Part shown: positions 13,501-25,193 of the stretch, in pieces | Position numbering within the stretch: position 1 is the first letter of the stretch | How the letters are laid out: the number at the start of each line of letters is the position of its first letter | Origin: Pseudoscleropodium purum | Lineage: Eukaryota; Streptophyta; Bryopsida; Hypnales; Brachytheciaceae | Direction of reading: 5' to 3' | NCBI GenBank assembly: GCA_963969395.1 | Contig: OZ017797.1 | Location: 35,526,001 to 35,590,000, forward strand | Length of the DNA: 64,000 nt | Notes under the pieces: generated by a model | What the model saw: the letters and a program-made list of their open reading frames with translations, nothing else | The model's database searches: none | What the model was told of the DNA's origin: nothing | Made by a program: the position numbers and the translations under genes

Positions 13501-14319
13501 GAATATTGAGGTTGTTCACATGGTCATAGACTCCGTTCTTTAAGGGTTAAATTAACGAAGACATTATTTAGCATTATCTTAATATTCGATTAGACGAACA
13601 TTAACCCTGTAACGCCGCACCAACCAAAAAATGGTTGATGGATGACTTTTCAGATTAGTGTAGAAATGAAGACTGCATCAATTGGTCCAAGAATCGGATC
13701 ATTTTTTGCAAAGTACCTTGGTGATAGGCCTCAAGGTTAAAACACCGGTAGTATCTTTCTGAATCTACTGGAGGAACGCCCTTCTGATGTGACATGCTGC
13801 AGGCACTACAAAGACTTTTGCCAATGTTACGTTCGGGTGGGTTGGCGTGAAAGATGTGGCCATGGCTCATATATTGGCGTTTGAGAAGCCAGAAGCAGAG
13901 GGTCGGTATATCTGCAACGAGCGCATACTTCATATGGGCGACGTCGTCTCTCTATTGAAAAAGCTTTATCCTCAGTACCCTATTGTGGCCAAGTAAGTCC
14001 CTCACTTTTGTTTTCGTCGACTTCAGATCAACGACTTAAGTATGGACTGAAACTTTTGCTTTTGCTTGCACCCTTTTTTCTCACAAGAGGGACGAGCTGG
14101 CGGAAAAGATCAGTTTGTTAGCAATGCTTTCTGCTTTTTAATTTGATGATGTTTGGGCGTCTTCTTGGACATCGCAGGGATGAAGATGAAAGCCCACGAA
14201 TTGCTGCATACAACCTGTCCAGCGAGAAGCTGAAGAAACTTGGACTGACCTTCCAGCCCGTGGAGGAAGTTTTCCGCGAGACCGTCGCAAATTTACAGGA
14301 GCTCAAGTACTTGGACTGA
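10535..14319 (+). CDS. Cinnamoyl-CoA reductase-like / dihydroflavonol reductase-like SDR
   Basis: Six exons join in phase: 10535-10649, 11433-11596, 12873-13058, 13220-13382, 13803-13992 and 14178-14319, giving 319 aa. All introns are GT-AG. The protein is an extended short-chain dehydrogenase (SDR108E group: CCR, DFR, phenylacetaldehyde and tetraketide pyrone reductases), which reduces an aldehyde, ketone or CoA-thioester with NADPH in the cytosol. The dinucleotide-binding motif TGASGFIAS is at residues 10-18, the catalytic Ser in LTSS at 121-124, and Tyr158-xxx-Lys162 in RWYVLSK. True CCRs carry NWYCYGK at that place; here it is RWYVLSK, so lignin-type CCR activity is not supported and the substrate stays open. 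The start has a good context (GCGATGGCG) and gives the usual N-terminus length. Intron 2 is large (1276 bp) and AT-rich. Confidence 0.9.
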
Positions 14320-14912
14320 ACTCAGTTTTGAAGGAAGACGGCGCGTTGAAATTTGTTTGAACATTGTCATAGGTGAATAGCCATATTTTGTGAATACCGG
14401 TGTATAGGCATCCTCTCTTCAGTGGCAATAACAATTTGAAATTTCAACACTTCTCATTGAATATACGCAATATATTTGAACTTTTCATTCTGAGTTGTCA
14501 CTTGGATTTGTTCTGAAATTTGCATTACATGATGTGTTCCAGAGTTGGGTGTTGGATAAAAAATGCACCTCATTGTTCCCATCCTTTCTCTCTACTATGG
14601 CAATGCATGTATTTTATGTTTTAGTAAATTATTAGTACTAGAAGTCACGTGAACATGGAAGGTGCGTACCGGCGTCGAAGCGACGGCATGGAGGGTGAAG
14701 AAGAGGCACATGTCCACATGACCGCGCAGCTGGTGATTAGGGAGGGATGGCAGGACGACATTCAAGCTTCTCCGACTACATCACTTGACTTAAAAATTTA
14801 ATGGAAAATAATGTACCGAGGTATAGAATTTGTCAATTTGTCTCAAAGTGAAGGTACTTGAGTAGGCTGCATAATTACGTTGTTGTCAATTGTCTGCCCT
14901 CTCAAATTCACA
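14320..14912. other. 3' flank of the reductase gene
   Basis: This holds the 3' UTR and spacer of the reductase gene. A-rich stretches near 14430-14480 could serve as polyadenylation signals, but none is the canonical AATAAA at a compelling distance. No gene is seen. Confidence 0.4.
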
Positions 14913-15244
14913 ATGGCACAGCCTTTGGAGGCACCGAATCCGTATGCGGTCCAAAAGAAGCTGGCATTGAATGTACCCCAGAAGGAGGCGACGGTAAGTA
15001 CACCGGCTCCTGTTCGTTTCCTTGTCCCCTTACGAGTGTTGGAATCTTACTTGCTTAAAATAATGAAATACAAGATATACTTGCAATTGATGCTTAGATT
15101 TGCCTCAATCTTACCTGGTGGATGCTTGGAAATGAATGAACTCTAGCTTGACATGTGTAAGTTATGCAGAGCCATAGTTCAACGTCGGTGAATTTGGCAA
15201 TTCATTGTTTAAAATGAAACTGAATTTGTGTATGGTAATAAGAG

Positions 15245-15288
15245 ATCGATTTTTGGGGTACCTCCCAATACCTCCAAAATCGATTTCT
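15245..15288. repeat. Short hairpin with GGGGTACCTCCC centre
   Basis: ATCGATTTTTGGGGTACC at the left pairs with a right arm ending CCTCCAAAATCGATTTC, giving an imperfect foldback of about 44 bp. It shares the GGTACCTCCCARTACC core with the hairpin at 16052-16143 and looks like an internally deleted copy. It lies in the first intron of the decayed ParB/methyltransferase gene. Confidence 0.55.
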
Positions 15289-15299
15289 TCTGTAAGTCG

Positions 15300-15870
15300 A
15301 TTACCTTTAGTTTTAAGTGCTCCCTTTGGCAAGCACCACACACTGTATTCAGGGCCGACCTTCAGTCCTCGGTCTTTTCCTTCGCGTTGGTCTGCGCAGT
15401 TCTACACAGCTCCGCACTCCCCACGCCAATTGCTAGGCGTCATTGTTCCACGCTTGCTTCTAGTCATGTACCTGGCTCATTACTTGGACGCTCTTGGCCA
15501 CGAGCCGTGTCAAGCTCCTTTGTCATGCGCCGTGCATTCCGTAAAAGCTCTTGGCCATGAACCACAACGAGCTCCTCTATCAAGTTTGTGTTACTTGAGG
15601 CCTTGTTGAATGCACTAAATGCACTAAAAATCATCAGTATTTATGTGTTCTGTAAAGCGCGCTAGTGGCCACGCTCTGTTGGCCATCCGTTGCTTGCCTT
15701 GTCCTCCTATGAGTTTGGTCTCTCTACACACGCCTGGTCAGATCCAAAACTCGAGCTCCTAGCCGCACTGTACTTGCCCCGTCCTCCTGTGAGCTTAATC
15801 TCCCTGCGCGCTTGGCTAGATGCAAATCTAAAGCTCTTCACCACACATTCTATCCTAAACCCCAAACTCT
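15300..15870. repeat. GC-richer insert with an 80-bp tandem repeat
   Basis: This block is clearly GC-richer than its surroundings and holds internal repeats. A copy starting near 15692 (TGCTTGCCTTGTCCTCC) recurs near 15772 (TACTTGCCCCGTCCTCC), a period of about 80 bp. The phrase CTCTTGGCCAYGARCC appears twice, near 15491 and 15549. It lies within an intron of the decayed ParB/methyltransferase gene. The open frames at 15205-15609 are not supported as coding. The origin is unknown. Confidence 0.5.
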
Positions 15871-16051
15871 AATATCTTGCAGATTATGGTCTGCACATTA
15901 GTTTAAAATAGCATTGCCGTTTATAATCTAGAAGACTTTTTTAATTCATGCCTCAAATATTTTGGATTTTCTGTAGGTATTGTTGATGTAGCACAATTAT
16001 AGGTCATTTTAACTGGAAAGAAAGGAATTTAGACCTCTTACTTGTTGGAAG

Positions 16052-16143
16052 GACAAATTTTGTGGGTATTGGGAGGTACTCTCTAAACTACCATCGAGTC
16101 CGAGGTAGTTTTAGGGGTACCTCCCAGTACCCACAAAATCCAT
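16052..16143. repeat. About 90-bp foldback hairpin, GGTACC family
   Basis: The left arm AATTTTGTGGGTATTGGGAG and right arm ending CTCCCAGTACCCACAAAAT are near-perfect reverse complements. The centre AAACTACC...GGTAGTTT is a second inverted repeat around CGAGTCCG. Size, nested palindromes and the GGTAC core link it to the hairpins at 6047, 15245 and 19450. Confidence 0.75.
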
Positions 16144-19100
16144 CTTTGAATCAATCATTTACATTTTTATAGTGTTTCATTAGAATTTTTTTTATATCTT
16201 TGTAGTAATTTCATTTTTTGTTTCAATAATGAAGACTTGATATTGAATTTGTATTTTTTAAATAAGCTTATTTAGTTTGAAGTTTAGTGTAATAATAGGA
16301 AGATTTTGATCATTTTAAAATGAATTGGTATTTTTTTATTGTATAATTATTAATTTATTGTAGTTAAAAGAGACTTGATTTTATATTGAATTAGTTATGA
16401 GTATTATTTATTGGATGAAATAAGACCTTCTGAATGCCTTATATACAAGGATATTTAAGCTTCTTCAAGCATGTAGAGTTTCCATTGTATTAATAAAGAA
16501 AAAACCTCAATGAACTTCATTTTCATAAATAAAGATGGAGTCAAAATTAGATTATGTTTGTTCATCCTATTGATTACAAATATATGCACTCTATAGTTTA
16601 TTTTGTAGCAACGGTAATCCATATAATATGTTGTAATTTTTTATCAAGGTCCCTCAATTTTAAATAGTAAAACTAATACACAGTTCTTCATTTTGTACAT
16701 GGCTCTTGTAGAAGGTCATTTGACTCCGGGAAATGCAGTTGATCAAGGATTATATCATTGACTGCGACCCCCAAGATACTAGAGACTTGGTAAGCTTTGG
16801 CAGTCTTGGATACATGTGACCGAGCCTGTAAATATGCAGAAGTCCAACATGAAAGTTACATTAGCGATGAGAGGAAGAGAAAAGGCAAGCAACCATTGCT
16901 TTTATAGAGAAAAGGCAAATTGCCTTTGTTTCTATAGAAAAAGGCAAACAACCTATATTTTCACCTGAGAGTTCTGATATAGAATATAATTCCTCGATGC
17001 ACTCTTTTGTTTCAATTTGTAGTCCTTAGATTGAAGAATTCTATAATTGTACATGTAGTGGAATTATTGGAAGGCAAGAAGTTGTTCTGATTCACTTGAA
17101 TTCAAACTCAGATTGTAGTATGGATATTGATTGAAATTGAAACAAACTACCACATTGTGGATGCTTTTTTGTTTTCAAATTGTCTATTGCAGTTTCTCTT
17201 GGATAATTAACTTATCAATTGTGTACCTCAATTATGAAATCATGTGCATTATATATTTTATATTAGATGTGTTTTTTCTAATTAAAAACCTTGTTTGAAA
17301 AAATGTTTATGTTGTAAGTGTACGTGGGTGATATATCTTATGAAGTGTATTTATTTGGATACAAACGGATGAGTCTCTACTTGCTCTCATACAGATAGCT
17401 CATGTACTAGTGACACTAGGGATCGATGAGACTATGCAACTTGAAATTAGTGAAAAGGATGGTGATTCTCCAATGCTTGAGATAGATGAAGAGAATGAAG
17501 AGAACGAGTTGATGGAAGATGAATTGCGTTGACTTCAGAAATTTGACTTAGTAATAACAATTGCAAATTTGAAGATGAGGCTTGAAAAACACTCAAGATT
17601 GCACATTCCTTTGTGTTGTTTAGTGTCAATGCTGATGGTAAGGCCTACTCTTGCTTTTGACATTAAGAAACTAGAAAACAAGTTTGTTCATAGATACCGC
17701 GAGGGGGCAACTATTTTTTATGTCTCAACAACAAATGAAGCCGCTGAAAGTTCCAACTTTACCACAGATGAGATTAATGAGTAGGACTCATTGTAGAAGA
17801 AAGCAAATAATGAATTCAACGACTATGTTCAATCCGTGTTGGAGCTCAATTTTATGAAGTAAATAAAGTTTTTTGTTTGCGATAGCAATCACCGATGCAT
17901 TGCTTGGATGAACCTTATTAATCAAAAATATATAGCTGACCTCAGATGGTACTATAATGTTGATTACATATTTTTAGACACAAAGGGAAAAATTGAACTT
18001 GTGATGCAAACAATGCATAATATCAACAAGTCAAGTACTTTCTTACCTCAATTTTTCTTGTGAATTTGTTTACCATGACTTAAAACTGTTAGTGATATTT
18101 GAATACAAACCATTGGTTTGATTGTGTGATTGGTTGACTTGCAGAGCTACAAAGGACTCTCATATCAAAACAAATTTGGTGCATACACTTTACCAAATTC
18201 AGAAATATGGGCTTTTTTCCTTAGACCAATTTGAAGAAATGCTAAAACCATCGGAGAGGAGATAGTGTAATGCCTAACCTCAAAGGAAACATTGGTATTC
18301 TATGTTAATTGAGGTTTTTTACAGATTTTAGTTTTTGGATGAGTTATTTTTTTGAGGAAATATTAAAAACTTTAATTTTTTGAAATCAAGAAATATCATT
18401 GTTTGTTATTTTTCCTAGAAATGTTTAATAATTTTAATATATTTGGTTTCTTGTAGCAAAAAATTATCCATGCAGTAGACCTTGCAATACGGAAGTACCA
18501 TGAAGTGACAACATTGGAGGACAAGATTGATCAAGGGGTTGCGGATGCTATGCAGAGTGGAGCTAAAGAAAAGGTCAACAAGTTGACCACAAAAATGCGG
18601 AAGTACTTGTCAATGGCTAGTCCCTTACATGATCCAGGATTTCTAGAGAAGGTCAATTTTAGAATCTAAAAAAAGTTTTCTTTGTAGTCATTGAATATTT
18701 AAATGTGGCATTTTGGAGTTTGTATTTATACATTTTTTTTCCAGATCGAATAGCATTGGATCAAAAACAAGGTTCCAAAGATGATCTTCAAAAAATTGCA
18801 AATGATTGCAATATGCAACATGTCAAGTGCCTAGAAGATTAAATTTTTGAAGTGGTGGAATGCCTCTGATGCTTCTCAAAAAGCTAGGCACTTTCCAATT
18901 AAGCCTATTTTCGAGGATAAACTTGTGCCATTTCTTAACAAATTTGTTTAGTGGGTAGAGGTAAGTTTATTTTTTGGTTTCCAAGTTCAAATTTTGAGAT
19001 TTATATGTTTTGTTACAAATTTTCTAAATTAATTTCCACTAGAATGTAGAAAATGTTGAGTGGCCTACATGTTGCTAAGTACAAGTTGAATGTGGTTCTC

Positions 19101-19447
19101 ATACAGATTGAAAAAGTTGCTATAGAGTTTTTTGAGGATGTAGTTCAGAAAGACAACATCCGCATCAATATGCAAACACCTCTTCATCCAAAGACTCTTC
19201 CAAAATATATTGAAGGTTGGAGGAAGAAGATTTGGATTGATGCTTTTGGTCCTACTTTGAGGGGCTAGAATGCTTTCAAGAAATTCGATAGCTTTTCCAC
19301 GTTTGAGGGATCTAATTGGTTATGAAACAAGTCATTTTTCGGTATGATTGCGAAGCTTCAATCATTATTTCTCTTTTTATAAGCAATTTGTAAGCCATGA
19401 GAGTGTAAAGTTGTTTAAGAGAATATTTCTTAAAATTTACACTCACT

Positions 19448-19542
19448 CTAGAAGTTGGGGTAGTGTAAGGTACTCCAAGAACTACTGGCAAACTCAATGG
19501 TAATTTTGGAGGTACCTCATAGTACTCCAAGTTCTGGTTTCT
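19448..19542. repeat. About 95-bp foldback hairpin, GGTACC family
   Basis: The left arm (CTAGAAGTTGGGGTAGTG, then AAGGTACTCCAAGAACTAC) pairs with a right arm that holds GGAGGTACCTCATAGTACTC and ends CAAGTTCTGG. It sits between exon-like blocks 19045-19268 and 19739-19960 of the decayed ParB/methyltransferase gene, that is, in an intron. It is more diverged than the other family members. Confidence 0.65.
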
Positions 19543-21352
19543 ATATTAATTTTAAATGAATTATAAATAGGGGTATGTAGAATAAAATATTTTTTTCCTT
19601 TTTTGCTTAATGATTTTTCATTATTTTGAGGTACTTTTAATAATTGTTAGTTCTATTACATGTAAGACTAAATACTTATCAATTTTCTTTGGAATTCATT
19701 TATATTAATTGTCAAAATTAATTTTTGGAGGTGCAGGTACTTAAGTACTTTAAGCTTAAGCTCCAACCTAAGAATGCTATTGCTAGAGAGGATCTTTTTC
19801 TATTTCTCATGACATGGTTGGATCAGAGTTCATCTGAGTGTATATACAACAACTCAGCTTTGGACATCCACAATTGCAAACTTTTCTAGTGGAGGATGGT
19901 ACATATGCTATCCAATGACATATATGCATCTGTTGGAGTCTTTGTTTTAGAAGTCCTTTGATGGTCTTGGTGTTATTGACTTGGACGTTCTACAGTGGGC
20001 TAATCTTAGTGAAGTATAAAAGAGAAAGGCCATTGCAAGGAAGATTGCCACGGACAAGAAAGAAGACAAAGAACAAGAAATTCAAGCAAATAAGGAGAAA
20101 AAAGAAGTAGAGCGCTTACTGAAGCTTGTGGAAATGTGGAAAAAGAAGAATCAAAGAAGGATGGGAAAAGGAAAGAAGAAGGAAAGAAGAAGGTTGAAGG
20201 AACTAACCAAACTCCTATGTCTTCAATATTAGACCAAAGTTTTCAGATGCAAGGTAGATCTCGTGAAATGAAGCGGAAGGCAGTATTATTAAAGCTAACA
20301 TAAAGGATATTAACAATTTTTTTTATTATAAAGTTGGCGCAAGGAAAGACTTGCACGTACAATGGTGTTGTGAAGAGTCATCCAAGAGTGGACCTCATAT
20401 TGTTTGATTGCCAAGAGAATTTGCCAGTTCCAGAAGTCTCTTCTCCAATATGATCCATGCTGAAGTAGAACTCCAACCCAGAGTACAAGGCTCTTAATAA
20501 TGCAGATTTTTTTGCAAAATCCCATTTGTAGGACAATGGATGCATGATTGTGTTCTATTCTTGATGTGCTACTTCAAAAGGTGTCATTACTGGACTATGT
20601 AATGCGTACCCTAAATTGGTGGAGAAGTCCAAATAGGTGGGATACAATCGTATGCACTTGATGTTGACTTCAGACAACATTTCCATAATATATTTTCTTA
20701 TCTTTTGTATGATTTTATAAACAATTGGCTATGCAAGTTGTGTTATTTGATTCTAATATACATTTATTTGGACCCTTGCAGACTTTGAAGTTTGGAATAA
20801 TAGTCTTAATGAAGGATCTTGGTGTTCACGAAAAATCAAAGTTTTATTACAAGTTCATAGTAGCTCACAAGAAGGCAAAAATTGACCTTAAATAGGACAG
20901 CATGTATCTAAATTATACCGCGAAGGACACTATGTTGGTAAATGAAGCAACATCAAAACCGTAGAGGGAGACTCGAGAGAAAGATGTAAAGTTTCTTCAG
21001 TTCCTTATTGAAAGAACAACAGAAGAAGGGATTTGGTATTAGACTATATTGTAGCTACGAATAAGTTTACTTTAATTTTGAATTTCGCTTTAAAATTTTA
21101 GTTCATGTAGTAATTCATTTAACTAATTAGTAGGAATTATTTATAAAAGGAGCATCTATTAGTACGTGTTGCGGCAATGGCTACCACATAGTGGCATTGG
21201 AGGCAGATAAGGAGATCTTTGATGCCATCTTGCTTTCCATGAGAAAGCCTATTCAGGCCTTGGTGATAGCTAAGGTCACACAAGTGCCTCCACCGGTAGT
21301 AGCTTCACAAGATCCAAACGCTATGAATGTTGTACCTCAAAAAATTTCTTGA

Positions 21353-23123
21353 AATGATAGATCTAGTAAGTAAGTTTCCATAATTTTTGAATTTGTATGA
21401 GGCATGAGGGTTTTCATATTTGATAAAAGTAAAAATACTTGACTTCTCTTTGTAGCTAGGAGGAACTAATGTATGGATTTGAATTAACAAAAAACAAAAA
21501 CTTCTCTTGAGTCGAGAAAAGTCTTTTGATCTTCTTATATATGCCAAGTAGATAGCATCAACGTTTGCAAAGTTTAGTTGCTTTAAACCAAAACACTAAA
21601 AACCTACGTATGCTTTGAATGTTTTAGATTTTATAGATGGTTTAGTTTTAGAGGGTAGAAAAACTTATTAATCTTCTAGCACTGCAGATTTCGTGACCAA
21701 GTCCACTGCGACATAGATTTATGAGATTGATATATCTTGTGAGGCAGACTATCATGTATTGATTTATATTATAATTGAATTTGTGTATTTTATAGCTATA
21801 TATTGGATGTGATTTATTTCTTTTTATACTACTACATTCCAATCTCTCTACAAAAATAATATACATTTAGTTGCTAAGCCCAAAGTCCTTTTATCCATCA
21901 TATGCAATTCCAAACTATCATATGATTGATGATTCTATAAATGAAATGAGTTTCAACAATTTAGAACTCTTGAAATGAATTTAAACAACTTTGATATAAT
22001 TCATCTCTACAATAAATTCAAAATTTCAAACAACTCTTAATGAAAAAAAATGAAAAAATGATATAATATAAAGAACTCTGGCCTTTGAAAGGGGCTGGAA
22101 TGAATAAAGTGTTTGTTCATAATGACAATGAGCCGATGTCCACGGGATCAAGGGCCTTTGATGCAAAACTACTCCAGCCTTTTAAAAATAAACACTTTAA
22201 TTATCAATAACAACACTAAAATAACCAAGGTTTAAGATGGTTGGATAAATAGGTCATAAATGCAATGTACAGTGGCAGTGGGTCACCAAATCATGAATTC
22301 ATAGGTTGGTTGGAGAAGAACTATGTATCATGTTTATATGGTCCGGGTTCAATTCCCATCAGGCTTGTTTGAGCAATACCGTGATATATATGGCTTAGTA
22401 CTACTAGTCAGTGATCATTAGGCAAGAAAGTTGTTCCAACCAATCAGCCCCATCCTCCCCATTTGAGATAAGTGCTAGTATTCGTATTAAACACAAATAA
22501 AGAGTGATCTTAATCACTCCATTTTTCCATCCCTCCTTGTTTTTGTTTTGTTTTTTATTATTTTTATTATTTTTATTTTATTTTATTTATTTTTACATCT
22601 TTGAGTTTTCATACTATTATTTTGGGATTTTCTTATCCTATTAAAGAATTGTCTCTATTTTTTTTCTCATGAAACTTCTACTACATTGATGGTCTTTTCC
22701 CTTAGATTATAAAAAATGCTATTTGTGTTTAAATTTTTGCACCCAAACACTAATTGGAATACAAATTTTATTTTTAAAATACAAGGTTTTTTTTTCTTCA
22801 CATTAAAAATTCAAAAAATTATGACAAATTTTTAAACAATAGAAGCCTATCCAAAATCCTTTTTGTCCTTTGAAGGGACAATAGGACTTCAGGGTTAAAA
22901 TTAAATTAAATTGCTTATTGAAATGAAAATTTGATTAAAAGGTCTTGTAAGTGAGTTAATTTTTTCTTAAATGAACTAACATTTCTAGTAAACAAAATTT
23001 ACAAACACCCATGGTCATAGGTCCTTCACCCTTTTTTGTTAAAAAAATTTCCCACTCAGAGGCTCATGGACCCACAAGCTCACGCTCACAGGCTAACACG
23101 CTAGCAAGCCTCATGGAGTGATT
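21353..23123. other. AT-rich intergenic DNA with low-complexity tract
   Basis: No gene is seen. A T/A-rich microsatellite-like tract (TTTTTATTATTTTTATTATT type) covers about 22545-22595. Near 22340-22362 GGTCCGGGTTCAATTCC resembles a Pol III B box, so a tRNA-derived SINE trace is possible, but no full tRNA fold or A box was found. Confidence 0.45.
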
Positions 23124-24209
23124 TACTAGAAGAAAATTGTATCTGCCGCAACCAACTGCAATGCAACTATGTGTCCTATACAACTATCCTACAACTATAG
23201 CCATCTATATTTGCACCAAATTTGACGTGAACAAAGTTATATGTTATTGTAGTTGCAAAGTAGTTGCAAGGTGAAGTTTAGGATTACAGGGATGTATGAG
23301 AAGAATTGATGTGAGGTATTCTATATCCAATATTCCTTATAAATGTCAATGTGGGCAACTTTCTATTTTGTAGAGTCTAGTGAGTCAAACTATAGTTGCA
23401 TAGAATCTAGATTCAACTGCAATTCAACTGCAATTCAACTCAAAAGCAACTAGAATACAACTTGAAAGTAACTAGAATGCAACTTGAAAGTAAGTAGACT
23501 GCAACTTAAAAGCAACTTAAAAGCAACTACAATGCAACTCAAAAGCAACAAGACTACAACTAGAATTAAACTAAAAAACAATTACAACTGTCCCATATTA
23601 ATTGTTAAGAGTACCATTAAGTTGGACATATAAGAATTGTAAGTTATAGCATTCTTACATAATGAATTCTAATTATGAAATTCTACAACTTCTACATTTT
23701 ATAGGCTTCTATAATTTGTAGACTTTTGTAGTCTATAGAAATCATCAAGTTTTTAAAGTCTAAGAAATTATAAAATTTTATAACTTAGTCAAATCTATTT
23801 AATGTCAATATTTAGATTTAATAATCTAAAAAAGAGAAGCTAGATCTGAAATTTGGATATCTATAAATCATTGAGATTAAAACTTTAAAATCTACAAATC
23901 ATAGACAAGTTGTAAATGAGTTGCAAACAAGTTGAAAATCAGTTGTAAACCAGTTGAAAATCAATTGTAGACAAGTTGCACATGAATTGCAAATAAGTTG
24001 TACTTAAGCAAGTTCCACATCAGCAACCACATTAGAAGAATTCATCAATGAACTTCCACATAGAATATTGAATGAGATCAAACTTGCAACTAGTGCAACT
24101 TGTTCACTACAACTGGACTCTCCAAATTATCACCCAATTGCAAACACCTCTTGCAACTACAAAACTAGTTGCCAATTGTAGTCGAAAAAGCCCTTGTTTT
24201 CTTGTAGTG
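23124..24209. mobile_element. Non-autonomous CACTA (En/Spm-like) element, 1086 bp
   Basis: The right end, read inward on the minus strand, is CACTACAAGAAAACAAGGG, the classic CACTA terminus. The left end reads TACTAGAAGAAAATTG, a one-base decay of the same end plus one internal change. The element is flanked by a 3-bp duplication ATT (23121-23123 and 24210-24212), as CACTA elements make. The left half (about 23150-23580) is packed with GCAACT motifs and the right half (about 23895-24180) with AGTTGC, the inverted orientation; dense subterminal repeats of this kind bind the TNPA-type protein in known elements. There is no transposase coding sequence, so it must be moved in trans. Confidence 0.8.
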
Positions 24210-24366
24210 ATTAATAACCTCTTTAAAAGCTTCCAACTTTTTAGTGTGTTAGGCCATAAAAAGACAAGGTCCCAAATAGTAATCTTCTACAATTTCTAGA
24301 ACTTCCCATGGGATTAAATAATCCATTTGGATTCATTTGGAATTACTTATGTGGGTTTTAATTTAT

Positions 24367-24895
24367 TCAATAAAGTTTTAAAGTACTTTCACAATAATTG
24401 TTTTGAGATGGATGAAAGTAAATTAAAGTATCAATTATAGTTCTAATTCTAACTAATTCTTCTAGAGATGTTTTGGGATTTTCTAAATGTGCTAACTTTT
24501 TTATTGTTTTCAAAAAGTTTGGGTTATAAAAAATTGGATTTGTAATTGTAATTTGTAGGATTCTTTTTGTTCTATCAAATGTTTGCTTTTTAACACAAGT
24601 CTTTTTAATGTATCCAAGGTCACCACAAAAATGGCAATGTCTTTCTTCTCTAAAATTTTGGATTTTACCTTTGCTACAAAGTCTAATTCTTCTAGCGTTT
24701 AAATTATAGAAATTTTGATTAATTGTTGGATTTGTAGTAGGTTTAGGTGTTGGATGTAATTTTTCCAAAAGGGGTCTATTATAGCAAATAATAGGGTTGG
24801 ATTTATCTAAAATTTGTTTCTTTGGAAAATTTTCATCTAAGATTTCTTCTACGAATTCCTTACTTATTTTCTCACATAGGGCTATGTTTTCAAGT
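24367..24895 (-). pseudogene. gag-like zinc-knuckle remnant of a retroelement
   Basis: A minus-strand frame runs without a stop from about 24893 to 24367, around 175 codons. It contains a zinc-knuckle-like motif CHFCGDLGYIKKTC (C-x2-C-x4-Y-x4-C), in which the usual His is Tyr, preceded by a basic stretch (RRIRLCSKGKIQ). This is the arrangement of a nucleocapsid region in retroelement gag proteins. A TGA lies directly upstream in the same frame and no protease or polymerase was found, so it is a broken fragment. The primer-site-like motif at 25194-25212, on the same strand upstream, supports a retrotransposon origin. Confidence 0.5.
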
Positions 24896-25193
24896 CAAAG
24901 ATAAAGTGCCTCTCATAATATCTAGAGTAATTTTCCACTTTTATAAGTATTAAATACCCCTATCTTTTTGTTCTTACAATGTTTGGTTCATAATTCAAAT
25001 TTTGAATCTTTAAAAAAAATTTACTATGAGAAACACATGTCATTCAATTTTAGTTTGTTATTCTAAAATAGAAGATACATATTTAGTTTTCCAAGTATTC
25101 TTCCCAAAAGTGTTTTGAATTAAGATTGAATTTTGTAAATACCAAAAAGGATATTCTACTTTACATCTTAGCCACTGTTAATTTAGTTCCTTT

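Larger units (their letters stand above)
14913..21352 (+). pseudogene. Decayed ParB-like / DNA-methyltransferase-like gene with introns
   Basis: A chain of exon-like blocks on one strand can be read through scattered stops. An initiator exon at 14913-14993 (MAQPLEAPNPYAVQ, then GTAAGT) is followed by 16712-16790 (KDYIIDCDPQDTRDL, then GTAAGC), 17398-18010, 18458-18650 (65 codons without a stop), 18745-18960, 19045-19268, 19739-19960, 20330-20690, 20785-21040 and 21135-21352. The block near 17863-17910 reads FFVCDSNHRCIAWM, which matches the V-x-D-G-N-H-R core of ParB/sulfiredoxin-like domains. Block 20330-20690 reads VDLILFDCQENLPV and later NGCMIVFYS, and 21150-21215 reads CCGNGYHIVALEADKEIF, resembling the motif IV and then motif I order of a permuted N4/N6 methyltransferase. 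A Lys/Glu-rich linker lies at 20030-20200. At least ten in-frame stops make it non-functional. The domain calls are inferred from motifs. Confidence 0.55.

Noticed and set aside
15205..15609. 134-codon open frame
   Set aside because: Lies in a GC-rich repeat-bearing insert in an intron; repeats and no motif argue against coding.
22340..22362. tRNA-like B box, also seen near 8260 and (minus) 32030
   Set aside because: No A box at the right spacing and no cloverleaf could be folded; at most old tRNA-derived SINE traces.
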